A stretch of 64,000 nucleotides of DNA from Henckelia pumila. Taxonomy: Eukaryota; Streptophyta; Magnoliopsida; Lamiales; Gesneriaceae. The position numbers were made by a program, and so were the translations under genes. The notes beneath the pieces were generated by a model that made no database searches, had not been told where the DNA came from, and was given only the letters and a program-made list of their open reading frames with translations. How positions within the stretch are numbered: the first letter of the stretch is position 1; every line of letters begins with the position of its first letter. The stretch is taken from contig NC_133123.1 of the NCBI RefSeq assembly GCF_033568475.1, positions 18,028,622-18,092,621 on the forward strand, given 5' to 3'. Positions 49,114-60,650 of this stretch are shown here, piece by piece.

Positions 49114-50934
49114 ATGGTAGGGGCAACTGTCCTTAACCAGAGCCTCCAGTTCTTGATTCAACAGGAGAATAATACAAGCAGACCAGAAAATAATTCCACT
49201 CCGAAGGAACATGAATGCATCTCTCACATCAAAAAATGCAAGAACATGAGGGAATTCAAGGAAATTCATGCCCAAACCCTCAAGTTTGGATTTATGTGGA
49301 GCTCGTTTTGTCAAAGCAATCTTGTTGTCACTTGTGCTTTATCGGAATGGGGCAGTGTGGAGTATGCATGCTCAATATTTAAAATCATGGATGATCCAAG
49401 TTCATTTGAGTACAATGCCATTATTAGAGGATATGTGAAGGATATGAACTCAGAAGAAGCCTTGTTTACATTTCTTGGAATGCTTGAAGAAGGGGTAGAA
49501 CCGGATAATTTCACATATCCGATTCTTCTAAAGGCGATTTCTCGATTATTGGCACTTGAGGAGGGAGTTCAGATACATGGGCAAATTTTGAAGAAAGGGC
49601 TTGTGGAAGATGTGCTTGTGCAAAATAGTTTGATCAACATGTATGGTAGATGTGGGAAAATAAGACATTCTTGTACTGCTTTTGAACAAATGGATAAGAA
49701 GAGTATTGCTTCTTGGAGTGCACTTATTGGATGTCACGCAAATTTAGGCATGTGGGATGAATGCCTAAGGCTTTTCAGTGGAATGAATAATGAAAATTCT
49801 TGGAGGGCTGAGGAAAGTATATTGGTGAGTGTGCTTTCTTCATGCACTCATTTAGGTGCTCTTGATCTGGGAAGATGCACACATGGTTATTTACTCAGAA
49901 ATTTGAGTGGATTCAATGTTGCTGTAGAAACATCATTAATTGACATGTATATAAAGTGTGGAAGTATAGATAAAGGGTTGTCTTTATTCCGGAAAATGAG
50001 GTTGAAAAACCAGATGTCTTATAGTGTGATCATTTCAGGGCTAGCTCTTCACGGGCGCGGTGCAGAAGCTTTGGAAGTTTTCGGGAAAATGCTTGAAGAA
50101 GGGTTGAATCCTGATGAGGTTATCTATGTAGGAGTGTTGACTGCTTGTAGCCATGACAGATTAGTGGAAGAAGGGTTGAAATATTTTGAAAAGATGAGAT
50201 TTGAACACGGGATAGTGCCGACGATTCAACACTATGGTTGTATTGTCGATCTTATGGGACGAGCTGGGATGGTGGATCGAGCTTTTGAGATTATAAAGAG
50301 CATGCCTATGAAACCAAACGATGTTATATGGAGAAGTCTCCTGAGTTCTTGCAAGACTCATCAAAATGTAGAAATGGCAGAAGTTGCCGCCAGAAGCCTT
50401 GTGCAGACTCACTCACAGAATGCTAGTGATTTCTTGATGATGTCTAATGTGTACGCACAAGCCAAAAGATGGGAAGACGTGTCCTATATTCGCACGCAAA
50501 TGGCTCGTTTAAGAGCACCCCAAGTGCCCGGTTCAAGCCTCGTCGAGGTCAAGAGGAAGGTCTACAAGTTTGTATCATCTGATAAATCGCATCCAAATTG
50601 TCAAGAAATCTATGAAATGCTTCACCAAATGGAGTGGCAACTAAAATTTGAAGGTTATTTTCCGGATACATCACAGATTTTTCTCGACGTGGACGAAGAA
50701 GAGAAGAGACAGAGGCTGAATACTCACAGTCAGAAGCTGGCAATTGCATTTTCACTGATACATACTTCTTGCGGTACTCGTATAAGAATAGTGAGAAATG
50801 TTAGGATGTGCAGTGATTGTCACAATTATACTAAGTTAATTTCAATGATCTATGAACGAGAAATCATCGTCAGGGACCGGAATCGGTTCCACCATTTTAG
50901 AGATGGAGCTTGCTCTTGTAGAGACTATTGGTGA
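49114..50934 (+). CDS. DYW-class pentatricopeptide repeat protein (At1g31920-like), 606 aa, intronless
   Basis: A single 606-codon frame. PPR helices run in PLS order from about residue 50 to 440 (EYNAIIRGYVKDMNSEEAL, VQNSLINMYGRCGKI, ASWSALIGCHANLGMWDE, SYSVIISGLALHGRGAEAL, HYGCIVDLMGRAGMVDRA). E/E+ motifs follow (WRSSLLSSCKTH-like, EVKRKVYKFVSSDKSHP), then a DYW domain ending CSCRDYW. Such proteins usually bind organelle RNA and many direct C-to-U editing. The zinc-binding MCSDCH is present (C566, C569, H570), but the catalytic HxE motif reads HSQ (538-540), so deaminase activity is doubtful. By memory it matches Arabidopsis At1g31920 along its whole length. No transit peptide is obvious. 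The start is the first ATG of the long frame. Confidence 0.93.
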   Translation: MVGATVLNQSLQFLIQQENNTSRPENNSTPKEHECISHIKKCKNMREFKEIHAQTLKFGFMWSSFCQSNLVVTCALSEWGSVEYACSIFKIMDDPSSFEYNAIIRGYVKDMNSEEALFTFLGMLEEGVEPDNFTYPILLKAISRLLALEEGVQIHGQILKKGLVEDVLVQNSLINMYGRCGKIRHSCTAFEQMDKKSIASWSALIGCHANLGMWDECLRLFSGMNNENSWRAEESILVSVLSSCTHLGALDLGRCTHGYLLRNLSGFNVAVETSLIDMYIKCGSIDKGLSLFRKMRLKNQMSYSVIISGLALHGRGAEALEVFGKMLEEGLNPDEVIYVGVLTACSHDRLVEEGLKYFEKMRFEHGIVPTIQHYGCIVDLMGRAGMVDRAFEIIKSMPMKPNDVIWRSLLSSCKTHQNVEMAEVAARSLVQTHSQNASDFLMMSNVYAQAKRWEDVSYIRTQMARLRAPQVPGSSLVEVKRKVYKFVSSDKSHPNCQEIYEMLHQMEWQLKFEGYFPDTSQIFLDVDEEEKRQRLNTHSQKLAIAFSLIHTSCGTRIRIVRNVRMCSDCHNYTKLISMIYEREIIVRDRNRFHHFRDGACSCRDYW

Positions 50935-51395
50935 ATGTATGTTTCCTCTTCAAGATACCATGTAATTATTCTCATCTCCTTAACATTTTTACGCGTAGGT
51001 CTATAGAGACTTTTTAAATAATACAAGTAGCTATGTAGATATGATTCATGTGTACAATGATTTTATGGTAGTCATACAAACTCGTTTGTTCAATTTTACT
51101 AATTCGCAATTCTTATTCATTAGCGACATTTAAAATTGAATCAAAGCAGTTGCTGAAAGAATTTCTTGCTTGGGGACAATCAAAACCGAATCACCCTGAT
51201 AATAATTTATCAAGTAAAAATCAATACCTGTTAATATCTGATACGGGTTACAAGATTTTGACATGAAAAATGAAAATAATTATTTAAAAAACAATAGTGT
51301 AAGCTACAAATTTGAGACACTTACAACAACACTCAGCTTATTATTATGTCTATACTATGCCTCTTGTTCCGTTAACTTTAATATAAGAAGATTTT
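50935..51395. other. Short tail-to-tail spacer between PPR and PMK genes
   Basis: 461 bp that must contain both 3' UTRs. No repeat and no other gene. Confidence 0.6.
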
Positions 51396-54300
51396 TCATG
51401 AAACATGAAGAGAAGAAACACCTGTTGTAACTTCAGTTACTCGGGGATCATTGTTCTCTAGGTAAACACCATGAGGATCCTCCCTCACTAGCAAGGCGAG
51501 AACATTAAGCGAACTCCATGTTTTGATCACATTTTGGCTTGAATCCCCCAAGGTGACAGCAAAAACTGCATCAAATCCACCAGCTCCAGGAACACCAGCC
51601 AATAGAACTCCTTCCAAGTTCATTGTTGTGTCGAGTAATCGAGTTTGTGATTCTGGTTCTATCTGAAAATAGTTTTTTTGCATGCAAAATAAATAGTAAG
51701 ATAGGTGTAAAAGTGAAGTAAGCGAAAACATACACAAAGGAACCTGTTTGACTTAAATTCAAGAGAACATACAGGAATTCCAGCAGCTAAGCCCATATTG
51801 CGCATGTTACTGCGGATCCCAAGCATGGCATCCCTAGCTCCGGATAATGCTCTAACAACTTCCATGTGGTTTGGTTCAGTCGCCACCCCAGACCACTGCA
51901 GAAAAAGGTTCGAGAAACCAGTCTAAATACTTGAAACCAGTCCTAGTGGTTTTTGTTGAATCTTCAATTGAGAAATGTTGATGGAAAAATTAGAACATTG
52001 TGTGAAACGATTATCATTAATTATAGGAAAAAAAATATAGGACTAAATTTAGTGTACCATATGTAAGGGACTAAAGATGTCCCACCTCATGGTTACGGGA
52101 CTAAAAATGACATCTTGCCATCTCAATAAAAAAGTAGTTGAATGATGACATAAGATTAAACCTTTGCTGAAGTAATCAAGCTGCAGTGGTTGATGGCCGT
52201 TCTATAAGCATCGTAGTTATTTTGTGCCAATTGGCTCAACGTGTTGAGATGCATTTCAAGTGCAGAATTCTCTTCTGACAATTTCGTCCACGTTGCTTGA
52301 GCATTTTTAGGGTCAGATTTTTGCCACTTCTTCACCGCGCCAACCAGAGACGGTGTTGATGAACCACCAGCTCCTGGTTCTCCAAGTAACTGCAGGGGTA
52401 CCCCTCTTATTATTTCAAGCAACTTCATGAAGGAAAGCATAAAGTGCATAAATCCTATTAAATATTAATTGCCTCAGTTCCTGCTCTTCCATAATTTATG
52501 CAGAATATAAAAAAAGATGGAAGATCTATTCTTTTCAGGGGAGCTTCTGTATAATTTGGAGAGCAAAAGTAAAATGGGATGGCGAACTTGGCATTTAAAA
52601 AAATTCCATAGGCATGGATATCATAAGCTTGTCACACTTCTTCGCAGTGAACTTTGAGATCTAATCAGCTTTCCAGTTCCCCCTAGTGGTAGGCAAGGAA
52701 AACCAGAGCTGATTGCAGAAAATAGTTTACTTTAATTCATTCCATTATAAGAAGGTAATTTCAAATAATGCAATTAAAAGGATGAAAGCGGCATTAGACT
52801 CAGAATAATCGAACCCTTTTGAAACAATTTGATGTATTATGCTTGAACATTTATCCATAATATAGCATGCACATGAGAAGCCTTTTGGTACTTACAAGAG
52901 TCATCAATGGAGGCAAGGAAAATTTAATCCTCTCATGGTCCCAATTAGATTTTAGCACATTATCTATGACCTCTTGTATCGACAATTCTTTACCAGTATC
53001 CTGCAACACAGATGAAAGTATGATATAATCAGCAAATCCCACACTTACCAGAATCTTGTAGTTCCCCTCCATAATCCAGAAGTATATTGGTCCATATTTT
53101 ACAATTCTTCCAGCAACTTACTAGCTAGTCGAAACTTGACTCATTCTCGAAAACCATTTCAATCAAATTCCATTCAACAGTGCAACAGTGCCTTGTGCAA
53201 GTTCCATATTAGCGGTCACAGTGCAGAACGAATATTTTTTCCAGATATGGCATATTTCAGGGTATATCATCAGTTCCTTATATTTGCTTTTGTGAAAAAT
53301 TTTGATGGTCCAAGTGGTTTTCTACAGAAATTCTTCACCAATCTCGCGTCTTGGTTCAAATTACAGAGGTAACAGATAGCCTTCAGATATCTCAGTTTGA
53401 TGGAAATTACATCTCAAATGAATACTGAATAAGAAAAAAGTAAACAGTTTTCTGAAAAAGGTAAACGGTTAGGCGTAATAAAAAATAGTTACCTGAGCCG
53501 AAGAAATCACTTCTGGCGAAAACCTGACGTAGCGCTGACTACCATAAACAGCAGAGCTCACATCAAACCCACTACCAACTTTACCTTGTGCAATACAGTG
53601 AGCGGTTTGAGCAATAGCATGCAGAACATCAAGTTCCGTGGAATCTTTATTTCCATGAACATTTTCTTTGGCCACAGAAGGAAGGCTGACTACCCCGAGG
53701 TAATGAAGCAATGCAGCAACAACTGCAGTTGTCATAGCTGCTGATGATCCCAAACCAGTTTTGGCAACTTCAGGTTTGCAATTTGTTTCAGACAATTCTT
53801 CGGCATTCAAAGTGATTGAAGAAAAAGGTGGGAGGGAAGCCAATGTTTCGGGAGTCAATGGAAGTCCACGTGATTCAATCTTCGAACCAGAGAAACCAGT
53901 TGACAAGTTATTTCAACAATCTGTAACTATGAGCTTACATGCTAGTGATATCGACATTTGAAAGATTAGGAATTGTCCAAAGTTTATAAAGACCACTTCT
54001 CAACAAACTTGCTTCACAGCTTTCCAGCATACAAACTAATGCTAAAAGAAGATTTTATCAGAAAAATAAAAATTATCGAATTACTTAGCCTGATTGTTCA
54101 TTTCCTGAAAATAGCTTGATATTAATACTCAAGACCAGTTCAATTTTACATCAGAATTTGAAAATGGTCAAAAGCTAATGCTTGATCAACAAAAATAACT
54201 TTTTGTCTTCGTGATCTTTCAGAAATCAGGATGCAATGAAATTAAACATCACATGTATTAGCTGATAAGTCTTAAACTAGAAATCCACTAGAAAGAATTA

Positions 54301-55247
54301 ACGGGAAAATAACATTGAGTTCCATTACCTGATTCCTATAAGAGTAAAACTCGTTGCAACCAAATATAGTTATATCAAGACCTGCATAACCGGTTTAGTT
54401 TAGCCCATATACCTTTAGAATCTTAACTTTCTTATAAGAAACACAGTAATTCGATATTACCTAATAAAAGAAGTTTATGTAATTTATCAATCTTATTTTT
54501 GTCAAATCTCAATTGTGCTGCTGCTATTGCATATTGCAGTGCATACTCTACAAATGGATTCCTTGAATCACTGAAATTAGCCAAGAGAATAGGTTTTTAA
54601 CCACAAGGTATTCGAATGCAAAACTCACCCATATAATAACACACTACCCATGCTAATCACTACATTAAGATTGTATATTCACCTTGAATTTACACTCTGA
54701 AGCACCAAATTCTTAAGTGACAATTTGTACAAAGTTTCCCTAGCCATCTGAGGAGAATTCAGTTTCACATCTGTCCATGACTGCAAAAGAAATGTCGAAT
54801 CTTTAAGAAAATAAACGAAGAACAAGCATATTCTCCTCTCTGACAATTAACAGCTACGAAACAAATAAAAACATCGCAAGCATTGTGGAAAAAGAATCCA
54901 GATATCTAGAGATACAAAGGTCATTCATTCACAAGCATTTCATGAATTCAGCCGTACCCACGCCCAACCGTCAGGTTTAATGTCCTCATAGAGTGGCTTT
55001 ACAGTTGCATAAAATCGAGCATTCGTACTCAGTACAATCCCGGCATTTGGCCTCTCCAAAATAAGGTAGCCCCCAGTCATCAAAACCTTTCCCGGAGCAG
55101 AGGCAACTCTGTTGATAATCCATCAAGTCATGATCAATACGCAATCTACCATCACCAGTAACATAGACTATATTCTATGAGTTTAAATCAAACTTCTTGA
55201 ATCAAAACAAACAGCAAAAAGACAGGAGAGGCAACTCACACGGCCAT
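51396..55247 (-). CDS. PMK: Phosphomevalonate kinase (10 coding exons, 509 aa)
   Basis: Converts mevalonate 5-phosphate to the diphosphate with ATP, in the mevalonate route to isoprenoids. Exons 55247-55240, 55108-54958, 54780-54683, 54570-54461, 54381-54329, 53879-53493, 53000-52896, 52389-52162, 51895-51773 and 51662-51396 join with consistent phases to 509 residues plus stop, the usual plant length. It starts MAVVASAPGKVLMTGGYLIL. The GHMP-kinase ATP motif is TGLGSSAAMTT (181-191) and the C-terminal GHMP motif is GVPGAGGFDAVFA (444-456). A second glycine-rich LLGEPGAGGSSTPSLVGAV opens exon 8. The first coding exon is only 8 nt, split inside codon 3, so it is easily missed. A 5'-UTR intron (55293-55563) lies upstream. 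No defects are seen. Confidence 0.95.
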
Positions 55248-55292
55248 TTGTTTGAAATTGCTAATACAGTGATCCGCAGATATCTTTTCCAG

Positions 55293-55563
55293 CTGAATAG
55301 AACAACAAACCAAAGTGATTATGATGGCTATGATGAGGGAAGAGCTGGTACTAAGAAATACACAGGCTAATGAACTAACCCAGGTCCACAGATAGGAACA
55401 ATCTCCCCTCAAAAAAAATAATAAAAAATCAAACTTTACTAAAAGCTAGTCTAGAAATGGAACCCAGATCAGAAAGAAGAAATCCATATACAAAAACTGA
55501 CTGAATACACGATCTTAAGGGCATAAATCACGAAAAGGGAATTGAGAGAGTAAAATGTCTTAC
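55293..55563 (-). other. PMK 5'-UTR intron
   Basis: On the minus strand the donor CTCCAG|GTAAGA (55563) and acceptor ATTCAG|CTGG (55293) bracket an intron between a leader exon and the exon holding the ATG. Leader introns are common in plant housekeeping genes and often raise expression. Inferred from splice sites only. Confidence 0.55.
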
Positions 55564-55773
55564 CTGGAGAAGAATCAGAGACCGGTGCGATTGCGAGAAA
55601 AAGTGCTATTATCAGTGTTTCTTTGTTTGGTGCGCAGACGAATCCTGACAATAAACATCGGCTTCCTTGTTTTCACATGGGAATGTGTCCATGTTTAATT
55701 TGTGGCCTAATTGCCAATAAATTATTAAACACCCACCAACCTATGATGTGTTGTCTATTTACATGGCCAAAAT

Positions 55774-56473
55774 TAGGGGCGGCAAAATTTGGTAAAATTC
55801 TGAAAATTTTCGATCTTTCCCCATTTCCAATTTTTTTTTTTTTCTGTCCCAAACTTTTTTCGACTCGAGTGATTGAGATTTTTTCTGACCCAATCAATTT
55901 TGGGATCGGGATAAACAACTCTACCGGACGGGATTCTCGATCCGATCCAAATATATTAATAATATTTTTTAATTAAAAAAATAGAATTTTTTTTATAATT
56001 TTCTATTATAATATTAATTTTTTATAATTATCTACAATATAATTATTTTTAAATATTTATATTTATCTTTTTTAATATTAACATTGAGTTATAAATTTTT
56101 ATTTTATTTTTTTTATTATTTTGAATAATTATATGTTTTTATTGTATTAATCAAGTAGTTGTTTTAGTTTATTTATAATGTACTAAAAAATGATTTAGTT
56201 TTTAATGGTTATATACGAAGAAATTTTAATTTATTTGTAATGTACTAAAAAATTCTTTGAGTTTCTTCATAATTTTTTTAAAAAAAATTCATAAATTTTT
56301 TTTAAAAAAATATTGTTCGGGATTACACTCTCCCGACCCGACGGGATCCCGAACATTCGGGTCCCAACACTTCTCAGGTGCGGGATCGGGAGAAAAAAAA
56401 TATCTCAATTCTTATCGAAACGGAAATCGGGTAAGGAGGTTACGGGACGGGTCCTGACCCAATCCCATCCCTA
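55774..56473. mobile_element. hAT-type non-autonomous element (700 bp)
   Basis: Left end TAGGGGCGGCA and right end CATCCCTA (reverse complement TAGGGATGG) with an exact 8-bp duplication GCCAAAAT (55766-55773, 56474-56481). Subterminal GGGATCGGG / CCCGACCCG motifs face each other. The AT-rich middle has no coding capacity. Confidence 0.88.
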
Positions 56474-56504
56474 GCCAAAATACAATAATATTTGAAGATA
56501 ATAA

Positions 56505-56858
56505 GGTTCCGTTTGAAATGTATTTATAAAACATTTTTAAAACAATATTTTTTTAAATTTTTTTATAAAATGTTTTTAAAGTTGTTTTAAGAATAAATAT
56601 GTGTTTGGACAAATATTCTATAAAAACATTTTTACATTTCAAAAGTCATACTTTTTATCTTTGTCTTCCATTGTTATATGCTAAAAACATTTAAAAACAC
56701 CTTTCAAGTGTTCTTTAAAAAATATATATTTGGAGAACACTTTTTAAAAATTAGTTTTCAAAAAAAATTTACAAAACTTTTATCCAAACACATGCTTTTA
56801 GTTTTTTTCATTTATAAAATACTAAAAACATTTTTAAAATACAAATCCAAACGAAACC
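56505..56858. mobile_element. PIF/Harbinger-type MITE (354 bp)
   Basis: Inverted ends GGTTCCGTTTG and GGTTTCGTTTGG, bounded by TAA on both sides (56502-56504, 56859-56861). The interior consists of TTTTTAAAA-type inverted blocks. It lies only 31 bp from the hAT element. Confidence 0.78.
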
Positions 56859-57021
56859 TAAATCTTCCAATTGTTTCTACTCATTCCAACCTTTTTTCGT
56901 CTCTCAAATATCCGATACGCCAATTTGGTCTCTCATGTTTTTTAAGTTTGCCCAATTCGGTCTTACTGTTAACCAGCACATTTGAAGTAAATTCATTTCA
57001 TCCTCCCCAATTCGGTCTTAT

Positions 57022-57741
57022 TGTTAAGTGCCGAATTATCAAGCTTTCAAGAGTCGAGCCGAAAAAGAACTCGGCTGAAATCTTTCAAGTACATTCACTT
57101 CGTTTTTTCATTTGATCTTCGAATGATCTTTGTGTACGAATATTTATTCAATATTCATTATGGCGGTGAGAAGGATTACTTCTGTACAGATTGTTAAGAG
57201 TTGCTAAGGCAAGAGTTTTCGAAGGCATAGTGATTATGACTTGTTGCTTATTACAAACTGATTGTAATCACCAAAATATTCTAGTGTTAATAATTCTAAA
57301 AAATGAGTGATGTAGCCAAAAATCACTTGTACCCAACATGTTGCTTCCGCAAAGTTCGGAGTATCAACAAATCCTTATATGTTGCCTGTGGAGATCTTCA
57401 GTGGGTTGTTCCTACGTCACAAAACAAAGTCAGAGGAGCCGCGAGGGTTCCCGGCAAAGGCACTCCGACACTCAAGTCAGTGATTACTTAAGGAATAATA
57501 ATCGAGAGTAGAGCGTTATAGTGCTAAAAAAATGTGTACCTTAATAATGAGGTGACTTGAGCTATTTATAGATATTCGGAGAGTTTCATGGGCTTGAGCC
57601 TCTCATGGGCTTTTGTAGAATTCAGGGTCTGCCTGAATTAAATATAAATAATATTTAAATAAGTTTGGGCCTTAAAAATATTTGGAGTGGACCTTCATGA
57701 TTGAGCTCAGACCCAGTTGAATTTTTAGGTGTAACCCATCA
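57022..57741 (-). repeat. Tat 3' LTR (left border approximate)
   Basis: On the minus strand it opens TGATGGGTTACACC at 57741, immediately after the polypurine-like GAGAGTGGGGGGCCTA. A TATA box CTATAAATAG reads on the minus strand near 57565. A CACTTAACA end at 57022 is the best candidate for the other border but has no partner LTR in the window to confirm it. Confidence 0.6.
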
Positions 57742-58829
57742 TAGGCCCCCCACTCTCGGGCGTGTCGGGTGTGTCGAAAAGACCGAGAGTAGAAAACCCC
57801 ATTAGAATATTTGCAGGAATTTAGTTGCCGAGAACGAATAATGTTTGCCACTGCGAAAATTATGGGGATCGGAGATCGGAGAAATTCAATTGAGACCGGA
57901 GATACCATTATGGAGAAACCGTAGTAGGACTGTGTTGCAAGGGAATTAAAATCCTGGCAGAGTAATAATTACAATGTAATTGGATAGGAATCAAAGTCCT
58001 GCTAGAATATTAATTGTAGAAACCCAGTAGAATTCTAACAACTACTATCATTATAAATTCAGCACCGCGGTATGTTTTCATCATAATTTACTAACGTAAA
58101 ATTATTTCTGAATTTTTCTTGTAGTATTTGCTAGTCGCGTGCCAAAAATCTTTAAAAGAGATAAACTTTATCGGATGCATATGGCAGGTACAAATCACTT
58201 TTATACGTCACATCTGTCTAATTGTAAAAATTGTCTCTCTCCTTTCTCTTCTCCCCTCCCTTTGTCAATGTGAAGTTTGAATATATGGTATATCTATGTA
58301 TGCGTGTATCCCTATTTATCTATCCTTCCACCATCTCCATGGATCATCGGTTGGCGGCGTCGACGACAATGGCGACGGCGATGGCGAGAAGAGATACAAG
58401 CGGCATCACATACCCCTAAAGAATCTGTAGATGCTGCGGTGGATCGGCGGCGGGAAGAGATGCAGGCGGCATCACACAACCCCTGGCGAAACTGCAAATT
58501 AAATCGGCGATGTAGATCCAAAGGGAGGGAGAAGGCGGCGCAGTCATCGAAGGAAGAGAGAACAGCGAAACGGCGAGACTTGGGATGGAGAAGGTGTGGC
58601 GGTGCGCTGCGAAGAAGAAAGAGGAGCAATCGTGAATACTCTGATTTTATCAATTTTATTTCTTTTGCCTAATGTTAAAAATATTATCGCTTGATAATCT
58701 TGTATTGCGTGATAGTTATAAGAGAATGAAGTATATATATTTTTAAAATATATATATTTTTGCAGGGTCTCCATCTCGAGGTAAGGTATTATCCTTGTTG
58801 AGGGTGAACCAAAGTAATAATGTATCTCC

Positions 58830-60650
58830 TTGCAGGAGTATAGTGACAATAGTGATTTTGATGACTGCGTTTTGCCTTTGAGTGATTTAGACGCCCCTTT
58901 GCCGCGTGATCCGGAGATTCCGACTCCCTTAAAAATTGTTAGTGAACCTGACTATTGTGAAAGTAGTAGATCCGGAGGTTCATCGGAGGGGGTTGACGAG
59001 TGTGTAGTAGGAAACTCGGAAATTTTAAACCCTCATGAGAAACTTGACTTATTGCCAAAACATATTATGAAAATTCCGACAAAAGAAGATTCTTGTCGTA
59101 ACCTTTCCGCGGATTATTTCACCGTATACTTGGAGTATTTCAATTATGGGTTTTAGCTTCCTCCTAACGTCATTTTGATAGAAATTGTTTGTAGGCTTGG
59201 TGTGAGTTTTAGTCAGTTGACCCCAGGGGCTATCCTTGTGTTTGCATGTTTTTTTGCGTAGAATGAGCGAAATTCAATTGAGTCCGACTGCGGAGCTATT
59301 TTTCTCGCTCTTCGTGGTGCGTCATTCTAAGCCAGACTCTTATATTTATTTCCAACCTCGTGTGGACTGTAAATTTATATCCCGCTTTTCTTCTACAAAG
59401 AGTGTGTGGAGATCAAAGTTTTTTTACGTTTGGGTTTATAATTGGGGGGGGGGGGGGGGTGCCCACGACTTGGAGTCCGGGGCCTAGAAAGATCATACTT
59501 GGTAAAACTCGCCGCACTTTGCAGATTGACTGTCGATCCTTAGGTCTTTTTGACGAAATACTCGATCCTAGGAGTTTGGTTCCTACTCGTAATGCTTTGT
59601 CCAAGTTGAATTTTGATAACTGTATTTTGCGTTTCCTTGGGATTTTTCTACTCGTGTTAATTTAAAATTTATTAAATTTATGTATTGATCATTATCTCTT
59701 TTCTCTATGTTTTTGTTTGTAGGCGACAAAATAAACTTGGCGGAGGTTCGTGCTTGCATAGAGAAAAACGAGAAGATTTCATCAAATATGTCGAGAAAAG
59801 AGTCTACAATGGATCAGGGTATCCATAATTCCTAAGGGCTTCCAAGGATAAGGAACTCTACCGGGCCATCCGATCGCGTCAATCGTTCTGGTCCACTATC
59901 TAAAAATACTAACATTCATGACAGAAGGAATGATGGTAGAAGAAATGATTCTGCAATAACAACTGACGTCGATGCTCGTACTAGGGAATGCGATAATGGT
60001 AGAAGGAATCCCAAAATAAGACGTGAAGATGAACGAGCAGTTCCTCCCGACACACTTGAAGGTCGCCACTTGTTTGTGGAGGGCGTGAATTGTAAGAATA
60101 ATGTTGGCTCTTTTTAAGATTTGAAGGATCCAAAAATTGGTTGGAGAACCGGAGCTAATCTTATTGGAGATCATGATAGGTTGCATCTACTGCGTCAGCC
60201 TACCAAAGTGTTAACTCGTTCTCTTGCGTCGTTCGCCTTCCAGATATATTATTACTTGCTTGTTACTTATTATGATTTTTAAGCAGTAAATAATATTCTT
60301 TACCTGTGGGTGTTTGCAGATTTTATCGCTCGTCCATACTTTTAAATTTCGAGAAGAGAGATCCCGAAATTCCGATAAGAGATTGGATGAAGAAATGGCG
60401 TCATTAAGGGGAGAGTGCAAAAGAATTGGCGAGGAAGGTGATAAGGCTCGCGACGATTTTTTCAAGTCACAAAAGGAGCTTGAAGAGAAATCCAAAAAGT
60501 ATGATGCATTGTGCCAGGAGATGGAGGAACTTAGGGGGAAATATTCCCGTGAATCGGAGACCGGAGAGACTTTTCTCAACTCGACGGTAGGCAAGAATCT
60601 TTTGCGAAGTACCGTAGAAAAATCAATTGAAGGCTATCAATAGTCCACAA
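58830..60650 (+). other. Antisense extra reading-frame region of the Tat element
   Basis: Reads opposite to pol. After a TTGCAG acceptor-like site, an acidic stretch (DFDDCVLPLSDLDAPLPRDPE) leads to a block with the look of the plant 'putative gypsy-type transposon' domain (FTVYLEYFNYGF, then ...VCRLGVSFSQLTPGAI). Around 60.3-60.6 kb is a charged coiled-coil part (EERSRNSDKRLDEEMASLRGEC). Such antisense extra frames are known in Tat/Retand/Grande elements; their function is unknown. Here the region is broken. Confidence 0.6.
59444..59459 (+). repeat. G16 homopolymer
   Basis: Sixteen consecutive G residues inside the antisense-frame region. Long G runs are rare in this AT-rich DNA and are prone to slippage and to sequencing length error. 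Confidence 0.9.

Noticed and set aside
57303-57491. 62-aa plus-strand frame MSDVAKNHLYPT...
   Set aside because: Lies within the Tat LTR; no domain and no splice context.
58312-58672. GC-rich frames on both strands near 58.3-58.6 kb
   Set aside because: Repeated GGCGACGGCGATGGCG-type triplets keep several frames open at once; no domain was recognised. It may be leader of the antisense-frame region.
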